Shown here: positions 17,225 to 25,518 of the stretch, in pieces
Position numbering within the stretch: the first letter of the stretch is position 1
Layout of the letters: the number at the start of each line of letters is the position of its first letter
NCBI RefSeq assembly: GCF_002902235.1
Contig: NZ_PPRL01000040.1
Coordinates: 1 to 37,483 of the forward strand
Direction: 5' to 3'
DNA length: 37,483 nucleotides
Origin: Staphylococcus ureilyticus
Lineage (GTDB): Bacteria; Bacillota; Bacilli; Staphylococcales; Staphylococcaceae
Translations under genes and position numbers: made by a program
The notes under the pieces: model-generated
Databases searched by the model: none
What the model was told of the DNA's origin: nothing
What the model saw: only the letters and a program-made list of their open reading frames with translations

Positions 17225-18610
17225 TTATTCCCAAATGACTTCTTTTAATCTCTGTACTGCCTGAGGAATCTGCTCTTGCTTGATTTTTGAAAATCCTATA
17301 ATTAGTGTTTTATATGAACTATTTTTTTCAAGCGCTTTCACAGAAAATCGATTTAGTGTATAAAGTTCAAGTTTCATTTCTTTAGCTCGTGATTCAATTT
17401 CTTGGTAGGAAAAGGGGGTGTTAACTTCTACAATAAAATGTAAACCTGCTCGCGTATCTTTGATTCGAATATTATTTGTAAAGGTATTGGATAGATGTGT
17501 GATGAGTGTTTCTCGTTTCTTTCCATATATTTGATGCATCTTTTTTACATATTTTTCATAGTAGCCTTCTTTGGTCATTAAATTTAATGTAAGTGCGTGA
17601 ATCGTTGAAAAGTCAGGAATCATATTTAAATTATAGTGATCAAATTGTTTTACTAAATTAATTGGCAAAATCATATAACTCATGCGCAATCCTGGCATTA
17701 GCGTTTTTGAAAATGTACCTAAGTATATCACGCGTTCATTTTTATCAAAACTAAACAGTGAGGGGATATTATCTGTTTCATATTTAAACTCACTATCATA
17801 GTCATCTTCTATGATGTAACTTTGTGTTTGACTTGCCCAGTTCAAAAGATCAATACGACGCGATACAGGCATGATGATTCCCATTGGAAATTGATGCGAT
17901 GGTGTCACTATCGTAGCATCAGGTTGAGCTTGTTTAATTGCTTCAATAGATATCCCCTTATGGTCTAAAGCAATCGGTTTTAACTGTGCAGTTGTTTGAC
18001 GGATTAGTGTTCTAAACCTTGAGTACCCTGGATTTTCCACTGCAATCTTAATTTCATCTGGTAATAATTGAATCAATTTGGTTAACAGTATATTAGTGCC
18101 TGATCCAATGACAATTTGTTCCGGATGACATTGGATACCTCTTTGATAAGACACTAATTTAGCAATCGATTGTCTTAACTCTATTGGCCCTTTAATTTGA
18201 GGTATTGAAGATAATTCATGATCATAATTTTCAAATACACGTTTAACGAGTTTAGTCCATACCTCTACTGGAAACGCTGAAATATCGGTACTCATATGAG
18301 AAAATGAATAATCGTATGCATCTTCAATTTGCTGTTCTTGAACATTCAAAGATATTTGTGCATTTGGATCAATGATTAATTTTTCTAATGGCTCAATAAA
18401 ATAACCCTTCCGCTCTTCAGTATAAATATATCCCTCAGCCAGTAGCTGTTCATATGCTGCTTTTACACTATTCACACTAATATTTAAATGTTGTGACATA
18501 TCTCTTTTGGAAGGTAACTTTTCATGACTTTCATATTTGAATGCGAGAATATCTTCTTTTAATTGGCTATATAATTGACGATAAATGAATTGACCACTTT
18601 CCCGTCGCAT
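17225..18610 (-). CDS. gabR: MocR/GabR-type PLP-dependent transcriptional regulator
   Basis: This 461-residue fusion joins a GntR winged helix (about 1-75, with SKRDMSQHLNISVNSVKAAYEQL as helix-turn-helix) to an aspartate-aminotransferase-fold domain (about 100-461). The PLP pocket is visible: EDDYDSEFKYE and the Schiff-base Lys in GTFSKTLMPGLRMSYM. B. subtilis GabR binds PLP and GABA and activates gabTD. PdxR is the main alternative in this family, but gabT and gabD immediately downstream favour GabR. ATG at 18610 follows a G6 stretch (complement of CCCCCC just upstream). Unlike in Bacillus, where I recall gabR divergent from gabTD, here it reads in the same direction, with the proposed operators between its stop codon and gabT. 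Confidence 0.85.
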   Translation of the reverse strand: MRRESGQFIYRQLYSQLKEDILAFKYESHEKLPSKRDMSQHLNISVNSVKAAYEQLLAEGYIYTEERKGYFIEPLEKLIIDPNAQISLNVQEQQIEDAYDYSFSHMSTDISAFPVEVWTKLVKRVFENYDHELSSIPQIKGPIELRQSIAKLVSYQRGIQCHPEQIVIGSGTNILLTKLIQLLPDEIKIAVENPGYSRFRTLIRQTTAQLKPIALDHKGISIEAIKQAQPDATIVTPSHQFPMGIIMPVSRRIDLLNWASQTQSYIIEDDYDSEFKYETDNIPSLFSFDKNERVIYLGTFSKTLMPGLRMSYMILPINLVKQFDHYNLNMIPDFSTIHALTLNLMTKEGYYEKYVKKMHQIYGKKRETLITHLSNTFTNNIRIKDTRAGLHFIVEVNTPFSYQEIESRAKEMKLELYTLNRFSVKALEKNSSYKTLIIGFSKIKQEQIPQAVQRLKEVIWE

Positions 18611-18674
18611 TCAATCCCCCCTTTTTTTACATCATCTGTTCTCCAGTTTTCTCATATCACTCATTATAATGAAA

Positions 18675-18729
18675 ATGAGGACGGTATAGAAATCAAAACG
18701 TAAATTTGATTCCATGTCACCGTCCTCAT
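18675..18729 (-). terminator. Long hairpin terminator after cls (GAAATC family)
   Basis: ATGAGGACGGT (18675-18685) pairs with ACCGTCCTCAT (18719-18729), and the inner AATCAAA (18691-18697) pairs with TTTGATT (18705-18711). Read leftward it is followed by TTTCATTAT. It lies 124 bases past the cls stop and resembles the hairpins at 9436 and 22500. Confidence 0.6.
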
Positions 18730-18852
18730 CAGACCAATCTTATGGTTGGAAAATTACAATATGTTATTGGAACTCCAGTGGCACCACGATCGATAGTTGC
18801 ATTGATAAATACATACAGTCTTAGAACTTGCCACTTCAATATGCTTTATATT

Positions 18853-20337
18853 TTATAGAATTGGTGACGCTAATTTAGCAATCGATTGTTTGAACTTAAT
18901 CCAATTTGATCGCTGTTCATAGCGTTCTTCTGTTAATTCCTTAGATACTTTCATATCTTCTATAAATGCTGCTTTAAGTTCTTTGACAATGTTTGCATCA
19001 TACATAAATGCATTAATTTCGAAATTTAATTCAAAACTACGTATATCCATATTTGATGAGCCTACACTTGCTACTTCATCATCAATAATCATCATTTTTG
19101 AATGAATAAATCCATTTTCATACGTATAAACTTTGACACCATCTCTAATCAACTGCGCGACACTTGTAATTGTGGCCCAGTATACAAAAATATGGTCTGG
19201 TTTATTAGGAATAATTAACCGCACGTCTACCCCAGCTTTTGCAGCTATACGCAATGCATTGATATAACCTTTATCTGGTATAAAATACGGACTGTGCATA
19301 TAAATTGATTCTTTGGCGTTCATGATCATTTTCATATAGCCAAACTCTATCTGATGCCAGTTATCACTTGGGGCACCAAGTGCAATTTGCATCGGCACAT
19401 CTCCACCTTGATTTGCATTGTCTGGGAAATACTTATCATTATATTCCAATTGTTCACGGTGTGATTGAGAATTCCAATCGTGGATAAAACTGAGCTGTAA
19501 CGCGTCAACGCCATCACCTTTAACTCTTAAATGTGTGTCACGCCAATAGCCAAATTTTTCATCTAAACCTAAATATTCATCACCAATATTAAATCCACCC
19601 ACATAACCAGTCATACCATCAATCACTAAAATTTTACGGTGATTTCTATTGTTTAGTCTGAAATTTATTAATGGAATTTTAGCTTGGAAGAAAGCCTCTA
19701 CTTGTCCACCAGCTTCTTGGAAGTTTTTGAATTTTGATTTATGTACCGTTTTAGATCCTACTGCATCATAAAGTATTTTAACTTCCAATCCTTCTTCAGC
19801 CTTTTGTTGCAAAATATCGACAATTTCAGAGCCCAACTTATCTAATTTCAAAACATAATACTCTAAATGAATATACGATTTCGCATTGCGTAAATCTTCT
19901 TTCATTTGGTCAAATAGCGCATGACCATCAGTATAAATGTCGACATTATTATCGTAACTTAAAAATGTTGGTTCTTTCGTTAGCAATGTATTTACAATAT
20001 CTGCATGTTTTTTAACTAATCGGTTATCTGAATGATTAATCTTGTTGGTAGCATCTGATAACTGTGTTTTCATTCGTTCTTTCATGTCATCTATCTGATT
20101 ATGGTGAAAGCCTTGTTCCCGTTTTTTTCGCACTGCTCGACCAAAGAATATATAAATAATAAAGCCTAAAATAGGTACTACAAATAGTAGAAATAACCAT
20201 GCCCAAGTTGCTGTAGCATCTCTGCGATCTCTATCTAAGAATACAATAATAAAGGCAAGTGCTATATTAATAACAAAGAAAAACGCAAGTATACCTCGAT
20301 AAATCGGGCTTACACTTGGATCAAAAATAAGTTGCAT
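18853..20337 (-). CDS. cls: Cardiolipin synthase
   Basis: This phospholipase-D superfamily enzyme condenses two phosphatidylglycerols to cardiolipin and glycerol at the membrane. The 494 residues hold two N-terminal transmembrane segments (about 13-35 and 42-65), the second followed by the basic FGRAVRKKREQ. Two HKD motifs follow: NHRKILVIDG with His 233 and IHSKMMIIDDE with His 412. Length and layout match Gram-positive Cls. ATG at 20337 follows GAGGTG at about 8 bases. It has no operon partner. Staphylococci often carry two cls genes and which one this is cannot be decided. Confidence 0.95.
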   Translation of the reverse strand: MQLIFDPSVSPIYRGILAFFFVINIALAFIIVFLDRDRRDATATWAWLFLLFVVPILGFIIYIFFGRAVRKKREQGFHHNQIDDMKERMKTQLSDATNKINHSDNRLVKKHADIVNTLLTKEPTFLSYDNNVDIYTDGHALFDQMKEDLRNAKSYIHLEYYVLKLDKLGSEIVDILQQKAEEGLEVKILYDAVGSKTVHKSKFKNFQEAGGQVEAFFQAKIPLINFRLNNRNHRKILVIDGMTGYVGGFNIGDEYLGLDEKFGYWRDTHLRVKGDGVDALQLSFIHDWNSQSHREQLEYNDKYFPDNANQGGDVPMQIALGAPSDNWHQIEFGYMKMIMNAKESIYMHSPYFIPDKGYINALRIAAKAGVDVRLIIPNKPDHIFVYWATITSVAQLIRDGVKVYTYENGFIHSKMMIIDDEVASVGSSNMDIRSFELNFEINAFMYDANIVKELKAAFIEDMKVSKELTEERYEQRSNWIKFKQSIAKLASPIL

Positions 20338-20495
20338 AATGACACCTCATCGTTTCTTTTAGATTTTAATGAAGACTACATAAGTCATCTATGTGACTAT
20401 TAGTGTAGCTCAACTTATCAAATCCAATTAATTTTAAAACTCATAGAAAAACAAAGCATGTTGTAAAATATCGTACAATATTTGAATGATACTGT

Positions 20496-21680
20496 CTATT
20501 GTTCTATTGTTTTTTCTATTGTTCGATTACGCCCTGCTTGTGAGCCGAATAATGTGATTAATAGTGCAGTGATTAATAAAATACTTAATGAACCGATCCA
20601 TTGACCTGTAACATCGTGTAATATACCAAATAATAAAGGACCTATAGCTGCAAAAAGATAACCCACAGATTGAGCCATACCAGATAACTTTGCTGACGTT
20701 TGACTATGTTCTGTTCTTAAACTAAAGAATGTATTAACAAGTCCAAACGCTAAGCCACTTGCAACACCAATTAAAATCGTAGCAATTAAAGCAAGTTGTG
20801 GTGAAAATAACATTATTGAAACACCCACCACAAAACATAAACCAGTGATAAAAGTTAATAAAAACTGTGATTTCATTTTGGTAGCAAATATAGGTGTAAT
20901 AAATGTTAATGGGATGATGGAGATTTGCATAATTGATAAATACATCCCGGCTTCACTGATAGACATACCACTTTGAGATAAATATGCTGGCAGCCAATTG
21001 ATTAGAGAATAAAAAATAAGTGACTGTCCGCCCATCAATATCGTTATTTGCCATGATAATGGCGACTTCCAAACATTGACACTCTCTTTTGGTAATGAGG
21101 CCGTTGTTTCTTCCTTATGCTTTAATTGAAACGCCCATATTATAATGGTAATCAATGTAATGACACCAATCGCACTAATAGCAATATTATAATTAAATGC
21201 TTTGACGACTGGCGCCGTTCCATATGATGATAATCCTCCAAACACGTTCATAACGACAGTATAATAGCCTGTCATCACACCTATATGTAATGGGAATTTC
21301 GCTTTGATCACTGCTGGCGCAAGTACATTACCAAAACCTATACCGACACCGATAAGAATGGTACCTATATATAACCACGAAACACCTGTGATAGAACGTA
21401 CGATTACACCAATCAGTATTAGCCATAAAGCCACAAAAATTGTACGCTCTAATCCAAAGCGATAACTGGTTTTTGCTGCAAATAGCGAAATAATTGCGAA
21501 TGCAATCAACGGGACGACTGTAATTACACTAACTGCACTGTTAGACATCGCCAAATCATTTTTTATATCAGGCAACGCAACTCCGATTGAAGTAATTGGC
21601 GCCCTTAGATTTGCACCCACTAATAAGACACCGATAAATAAAAGCCAATTAAACGGTTTTACTTTTCTATAATTTTCCAT
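20496..21680 (-). CDS. CynX/NimT family MFS transporter
   Basis: This 394-residue major facilitator has twelve predicted transmembrane helices. VLLVGANLRAPITSIGVALPDI in helix 1 is the hallmark of the CynX/NimT (YeaN/YycB) branch, whose members include cyanate and 2-nitroimidazole transporters. Other landmarks are the GVGIGFGNVLAPAVIKAKFP segment and the C-half LAFGLVNTFFSLRTEHSQTSAKLSGMAQSVGY. The start is ATG at 21680, with AAGGTG (complement of 21687-21692) 6 bases before it. The GTG at 21689 lies inside that site. It is divergent from an XRE-cupin regulator, so export or uptake of a small molecule under its control is likely. Substrate unknown. Confidence 0.82.
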   Translation of the reverse strand: MENYRKVKPFNWLLFIGVLLVGANLRAPITSIGVALPDIKNDLAMSNSAVSVITVVPLIAFAIISLFAAKTSYRFGLERTIFVALWLILIGVIVRSITGVSWLYIGTILIGVGIGFGNVLAPAVIKAKFPLHIGVMTGYYTVVMNVFGGLSSYGTAPVVKAFNYNIAISAIGVITLITIIIWAFQLKHKEETTASLPKESVNVWKSPLSWQITILMGGQSLIFYSLINWLPAYLSQSGMSISEAGMYLSIMQISIIPLTFITPIFATKMKSQFLLTFITGLCFVVGVSIMLFSPQLALIATILIGVASGLAFGLVNTFFSLRTEHSQTSAKLSGMAQSVGYLFAAIGPLLFGILHDVTGQWIGSLSILLITALLITLFGSQAGRNRTIEKTIEQ

Positions 21681-21717
21681 TTTGCTCACCTTACATCATA
21701 AATTTTCTAAACAACAT

Positions 21718-21746
21718 TACATATGGTACAATATGTACGTTATAAT
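21718..21746. promoter_or_regulatory. Palindromic operator candidate between the MFS gene and its regulator
   Basis: TACATAT (21718-21724), GGTACA and ATATGTA (21731-21737) form a perfect 7-6-7 inverted repeat. It sits directly upstream of TATAAT (21741-21746), a probable -10 of the rightward regulator gene. Its position suits autoregulation and control of the divergent transporter. No good -35 was found. Confidence 0.45.
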
Positions 21747-21765
21747 GTAAATAGGAGCGATTCAC

Positions 21766-22317
21766 GTGTATCATATTCAAAATATTATTGCCAAAAATTT
21801 AGCAACTTATCGTAATAAACATCAGCTTAGTTTAGATAAAATGGCTAACCTAACTGGCGTTAGCAAAAACATGTTAAGTCAAATTGAAAAAGGCGCATCT
21901 AATCCAACAATTACAACATTATGGAAGATTGCCAATGGACTTCATTTACCTCTGTCACAACTGACCTCAACAAGACAGGAACATATAAACTTCGTGGATG
22001 AATCTGACATTATTCCTATTGTTGAAGATAAAGTTAAAATCTTTCCGTATTTTCCTTACGATGATAGAAAGCATTTTGAAATGTTTAAAATGGAAATTCA
22101 ACCAGGTGGTAAAATGATTTCTGATCCTCATCATATACAATCTGAAGAGTTTATCATTGTTAATTCAGGCACTTTAAATATTGAAGTCGAACAAACGTCT
22201 TATACAATTAGCAGTAACCAAGCTTTTCGTTTTAATAGTGATGTAGCTCATGGTTACTATAACCCAAATAATGAAGTTGTTATACTTACCGCCACAATAC
22301 ATTATCATGTACAATAG
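21766..22317 (+). CDS. XRE-cupin transcriptional regulator
   Basis: This 183-residue regulator has an N-terminal Cro/CI helix-turn-helix (residues 6-60; LSLDKMANLTGVSKNMLSQIEKG and NPTITTLWKIANGLHLPLSQL). A C-terminal cupin barrel follows (about 105-182; PGGKMISDPHHIQSEEFIIV, the small-ligand sensing part). The start is GTG at 21766 behind AGGAG (21753-21757) at 8 bases. This two-domain form often controls an adjacent transporter or amino-acid/polyamine gene. Here the divergent CynX/NimT MFS gene is the obvious target. Ligand unknown. Confidence 0.85.
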   Translation: MYHIQNIIAKNLATYRNKHQLSLDKMANLTGVSKNMLSQIEKGASNPTITTLWKIANGLHLPLSQLTSTRQEHINFVDESDIIPIVEDKVKIFPYFPYDDRKHFEMFKMEIQPGGKMISDPHHIQSEEFIIVNSGTLNIEVEQTSYTISSNQAFRFNSDVAHGYYNPNNEVVILTATIHYHVQ

Positions 22318-22499
22318 CAATCTTAGTAAATTTGCACTCAACATTATTTAATAATCTCACTGCGACAAACAAAAGATAAATAAAAGCCATCATCAAAATG
22401 GTCATTAACCTTCTTAAAAATAACGCCAAATGAATACGGTGTGATGTTGTTGCCAAGGTATGACACATTCAACGCTGAACTGTCATATACAATCCAAAA

Positions 22500-22540
22500 C
22501 GGGGTAGAAATCAAATGATTTCTACCCCGCTTGTTTTTAG
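22500..22540. terminator. Terminator hairpin of the GGGGTAGAAATC family
   Basis: The perfect 14-bp stem CGGGGTAGAAATCA (22500-22513) pairs with 22516-22529 across a 2-base centre, followed by CTTGTTTTTAG. It is about 180 bases past the XRE-cupin stop and is also T-rich leftward, so probably bidirectional. Confidence 0.8.
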
Positions 22541-22600
22541 AAACATTTTATATAGTGCGCTTTATTTAATATATAAAGATTTATTATTTTTTATATTATC

Positions 22601-22634
22601 TTGACGAAAAAAGTTATGTCATATATATTTGACA
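22601..22634 (+). promoter_or_regulatory. Promoter and candidate operator of the small XRE operon
   Basis: TTGACG (22601-22606), a 17-base spacer and TATATT (22624-22629) form a good promoter. TGTCA (22617-22621) and TGACA (22630-22634) form an inverted repeat with 8 bases between that straddles the -10. That is where a small XRE repressor would bind to autoregulate. Confidence 0.5.
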
Positions 22635-22659
22635 CATCAGAAAGAAGTGATGATTTAAA

Positions 22660-22869
22660 TTGAATAAAGTTAAATACTTACGCAGTCAACAACAAATATC
22701 TCAACTTGCGCTTGCACGTTCCGTAGGCGTTTCACGACAAACGATTAATATGATTGAAAATGATAAATACAATCCATCATTAAATTTATGTATCAATATT
22801 GCACAATCATTAAATGTTACATTAAACGATTTATTTTGGGAGGATCATAACGATGAAGAAAAGAGATAA
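22660..22869 (+). CDS. Small XRE family transcriptional regulator
   Basis: This 69-residue protein is almost only a helix-turn-helix (residues 4-60). LRSQQQISQLALARSVGVSRQTINMIENDKYNPS is typical of the YozG-like mini-regulators that accompany a membrane protein gene. The start is TTG at 22660. The extended AGAAAGAAGTGAT (22639-22651) complements the 16S tail and fits this start. Its 3' end overlaps the next gene by 17 bases, which implies translational coupling. It probably regulates its own three-gene operon. Inducer unknown. Confidence 0.85.
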   Translation: MNKVKYLRSQQQISQLALARSVGVSRQTINMIENDKYNPSLNLCINIAQSLNVTLNDLFWEDHNDEEKR

Positions 22870-23356
22870 ATGGTTATATCAAAACTTCGCCGGTTTAATT
22901 GATACACCTGATGAATATCAACGACATGAAATTGATAAAACATTAGCAAAAATTTCAATTATTGCTTTATATACGTTACTTGCACTTGTTTATTTATCTA
23001 TTTTCCTTGATATAGAGCGAGAATTTTTATCACCATTTACCGTTGGTGGTGCCCTGTTAATTATTATTCTATTCTGTAGAATGAGCATGAATCGTCTCAG
23101 TGCAGATGCTATTGAAATTGAAGTACATCAGCGACATACATATTATAAACTACTAAAAGAAACACGAAATAAAAGGATTATTTTCTTGGTTATAGCCCTA
23201 ATTTATATGTTAGGGACTGCAACAATCACCGCACCACTACTTGCAGGAAATCCAATGAATTTTAGCTATTTATTAAATATAAGTACCTATATACCCTTTA
23301 TATTGATCGTCATCTTTACCGTTAACAAAGATTCGCGCATAAAATTAATAGAATAG
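22853..23356 (+). CDS. Four-helix membrane protein, DUF3278-like
   Basis: The 167-residue protein has a short hydrophilic head (KRDKWLYQNFAGLIDTPDEYQRHEIDKTLAK) and hydrophobic segments near 33-52, 58-75, 106-125 and 136-153. A charged cytoplasmic stretch (EIEVHQRHTYYKLLKETRNKR) lies between the second and third. The DEYQRxE start recalls the DUF3278 family, a call from memory. ATG at 22853 follows GGGAGG. It overlaps the XRE gene and is followed 13 bases on by a similar protein. Small XRE plus membrane-protein pairs like this are common in Firmicutes and mostly uncharacterised. No catalytic residues are seen. Confidence 0.65.
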   Translation: MKKRDKWLYQNFAGLIDTPDEYQRHEIDKTLAKISIIALYTLLALVYLSIFLDIEREFLSPFTVGGALLIIILFCRMSMNRLSADAIEIEVHQRHTYYKLLKETRNKRIIFLVIALIYMLGTATITAPLLAGNPMNFSYLLNISTYIPFILIVIFTVNKDSRIKLIE

Positions 23357-23369
23357 GAGGTCAATCATC

Positions 23370-23879
23370 TTGAATAATGAAAAAACACTTCGCTTAATTC
23401 CAAACTATAGATTTACTGATGAATATGAACGGCAAGTATTATTAAATCTCTACGCCAAACTATATGTCTGGATATTTTGGGGAACATTGATGATTTCCGC
23501 ACTAGATTGTTTTATCTCTATGTATTTTCAACAAATACCATTTATTAGTATCATTGCATTGATTGGATTGATGGTGAATTCAATCATATTCACGCGCGCA
23601 CTTCGCAATAAAAAAGTAGACCTATTTGATGTCGATTCTAAAGATGAATACCAAAAATATATCAAAAAAGCACGTAACGGCAGTATCCTATTTGCATTTG
23701 TTATGTTTATAATTTTCAACATCAATAATTACCTTATTCCCTTTGTGACACACCAAGAACTTCCTAAAATCACAGCTTTAAGTTCTCAAATCCCAATGAC
23801 TGCAATCATTGCCATGATTACAGGATTGATCATATATATGATAGCCAAATCCAAAATCATTCGTACTTATAAAAAATGA
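23370..23879 (+). CDS. Four-helix membrane protein related to its upstream neighbour
   Basis: The 169-residue protein has the same plan as the preceding gene. A head ends in TDEYERQVLLNLYAKL, two hydrophobic segments lie near 33-50 and 55-75, and a charged loop (DLFDVDSKDEYQKYIKKARNG) comes next. Two more hydrophobic segments follow near 105-125 and 135-160. The shared DEY-R-x-x-x-x-K/N-x-x-AK start and matching spacing suggest tandem duplication and divergence. The start is TTG at 23370 behind AGGAGG (23355-23360) at 9 bases. It is last in the operon, closed by a terminator. Function unknown. Confidence 0.6.
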   Translation: MNNEKTLRLIPNYRFTDEYERQVLLNLYAKLYVWIFWGTLMISALDCFISMYFQQIPFISIIALIGLMVNSIIFTRALRNKKVDLFDVDSKDEYQKYIKKARNGSILFAFVMFIIFNINNYLIPFVTHQELPKITALSSQIPMTAIIAMITGLIIYMIAKSKIIRTYKK

Positions 23880-23894
23880 AGGCCTAATTTTATG

Positions 23895-23932
23895 TTGAAA
23901 GCAGCGAGAAAAATGCTGCTTTCAATTTTTAG
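23895..23932 (+). terminator. Terminator of the XRE/membrane-protein operon
   Basis: The perfect 11-bp stem TTGAAAGCAGC (23895-23905) pairs with GCTGCTTTCAA (23915-23925) around a 9-base loop, followed by TTTTTAG, 15 bases past the stop codon. Confidence 0.88.
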
Positions 23933-24000
23933 TTATTTTAATAGATAAAGTACGACGTTCCATTTAATATAAAAAATGCAAATCCATTCGAAAGTACAGC

Positions 24001-24038
24001 CCTCAAGTTATCGCAGTAAATAGCAATGCAACTTGAGG
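24001..24038. repeat. Inverted repeat CCTCAAGTT / AACTTGAGG
   Basis: Perfect 9-base arms (24001-24009 and 24030-24038) enclose 20 bases between two convergent genes. There is no T-run on either side, so a terminator call is weak. Confidence 0.4.
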
Positions 24039-24166
24039 TGCTATCTTCAAAAATGAAAATGCATTTATTTTAATTATATACTGTTATACCTTAATAAACA
24101 TCTTTTTATGTTTGAACAGATTAAGATACATGTTCGTGAGTATTTCTATTCCAATTGCAGTTTAAG

Positions 24167-24580
24167 TTATTGTGGATATGTGTAACTTAAATCCCAACCG
24201 ATATCGTATTTATCAATCAACTTGGCATATTTCGCTCCCCAAAACATAGTATCTAGCTCCATTTGAACATTGCCTTCATCTTTCAATTGTTCATAAGCTT
24301 CTTCGACTGCTGCTTCACTATCAAATTCTAAAACAATATATACATTTCTATCTTGTAGCATTGTATCATCATCTTTAGGTATATCTGACAGCATGAATAA
24401 GTTACCATCAACTTCTAATTGGGCATGAATGATACGATTAGGATCATCTGCAACACTTTCATTCGCTTCACCGTACGTCATTGTATCTTTAATCTCTCCG
24501 TTCAACACCTTACTATAAAATGCTAAAGCGTCTTTACATTGACCGTTAAAAAACAAATACGGTACTGTCGATTTCAACAT
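24167..24580 (-). CDS. VOC superfamily (PhnB-like) protein
   Basis: This 137-residue protein has the PhnB/glyoxalase-like fold of paired beta-alpha-beta units. It opens VPYLFFNGQCKDALAFYSKVLNGEI, continues with MTYGEA, then IIHAQLEVDGNLFMLSD, and has the second unit around VYIVLEFDSEAAVEEAYEQL. It ends FWGAKYAKLIDKYDIGWDLSYT, where PhnB proteins usually read FG..DPFG..W. The start is ATG at 24580, since GAGGGG (complement of 24586-24591) lies 5 bases before it. A longer frame from 24622 has that site inside. The family includes enzymes and resistance proteins, and no substrate can be assigned. It is monocistronic. Confidence 0.78.
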   Translation of the reverse strand: MLKSTVPYLFFNGQCKDALAFYSKVLNGEIKDTMTYGEANESVADDPNRIIHAQLEVDGNLFMLSDIPKDDDTMLQDRNVYIVLEFDSEAAVEEAYEQLKDEGNVQMELDTMFWGAKYAKLIDKYDIGWDLSYTYPQ

Positions 24581-24702
24581 AGTATCCCCTCTTTTTAAAT
24601 ATCGTTTTCTATTATCAAACATACCCTTTTAACATAAATTTAGACAATTCAAGTTTGATATCTAGATTTGAAACACACATACGTAATTACATTTTTTCAT
24701 CT

Positions 24703-25518
24703 TTATAAAAACTTTTCAATATAAAATGCTGATTCTTCAATCGATTTGAATTCCGTATTAATAACTGTAGCATTTAATTTAGCAAATATTTCTTCGGCAT
24801 ACATTAGTTCTTCTTTAATTCTATCGACACTATTATAATCTGTAGGTCCATGTAAACCTAATACTTTCACGCGTTCAGTACGAATATTCAAGATATAGGT
24901 AGGACTTGCAGTCAAACCAAATACCTTTAAATTTTTATTTCTAAAGACCTCATCTGGAATATCCACTTCTGGAACTAAAGGGATATTAGCGATTTTATAA
25001 CCTTTGTTTGCTAAATACATACTTAAAGGCGTCTTTGACGTTCGTGAAACACCTAAAATCAAAGCATCAGCTTCTCCTATATCCGTAAAATGTTTACCGT
25101 CATCATATTTCACAGAATATTCCATTGCCTCAATTCTTTTAAAATAGTTGTCATCTAACTTGCGCAAAGCACCACTTTCTAAGATGGGTGAACAATTCGT
25201 ATGTTCTTGAATAATGCTAATTAAATCAGACATATAATCAACATATGGAATTTGTTGCGCTTGAGCATATGCCTGACCTTTTATATTAAATTCTGGATTA
25301 ACTAAAGTCGTTATAACGACTGCACCACGCGCCTTAGCCAAAGAAAGCACATTGAGTAATTCATCTTGATTTTTGATAAAAGGAAATTTTTTAATTTCTA
25401 TACGCGTGACATCTGGAAATTGTGTTAAGGTCGCATGAATCATTCGCTGTGCTGTCTCACCTATAGAATCAGATACAACGAATAGCGTTAACTGTGTTCT
25501 ATCATTATCATTAAACAC
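24703..25518 (-). CDS. Pyruvate, phosphate dikinase regulatory protein (PDRP)
   Basis: This bifunctional DUF299 kinase/pyrophosphorylase switches PPDK off and on. It phosphorylates the active-site Thr with ADP and removes that phosphate with Pi. The 271-residue protein has LTLFVVSDSIGETAQRM at its N-terminus and the nucleotide loop GVSRTSKTP (residues 156-164), with FGLTASP later. Length fits the family only if it starts at GTG 25518, overlapping the ppdK stop by 8 bases; a longer reading from 25596 would lie wholly within ppdK. A GGCGGTAG stretch upstream is a modest ribosome binding site, so translational coupling to ppdK is likely. Staphylococci, from memory, also have a second PDRP elsewhere. 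Confidence 0.9.
   Translation of the reverse strand: MFNDNDRTQLTLFVVSDSIGETAQRMIHATLTQFPDVTRIEIKKFPFIKNQDELLNVLSLAKARGAVVITTLVNPEFNIKGQAYAQAQQIPYVDYMSDLISIIQEHTNCSPILESGALRKLDDNYFKRIEAMEYSVKYDDGKHFTDIGEADALILGVSRTSKTPLSMYLANKGYKIANIPLVPEVDIPDEVFRNKNLKVFGLTASPTYILNIRTERVKVLGLHGPTDYNSVDRIKEELMYAEEIFAKLNATVINTEFKSIEESAFYIEKFL

Larger units (their letters stand above)
22318..22659. other. Non-coding stretch between two regulator genes
   Basis: These 342 bases hold the hairpin at 22500-22529 and the promoter at 22601-22629. The first 180 bases show no gene I believe in. A short leftward frame there lacks a ribosome binding site and family features. Confidence 0.5.

Noticed and set aside
22286-22468. 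A leftward 60-residue frame between the two regulators
   Set aside because: It overlaps the end of the XRE-cupin gene, lacks a ribosome binding site and shows no family features.
22629-22634. TTGACA as a -35 for the small XRE gene
   Set aside because: A -10 placed 17 bases downstream would fall at about 22652, leaving almost no leader before the TTG start. TTGACG/TATATT upstream fits better, and this word is more likely half of an operator.
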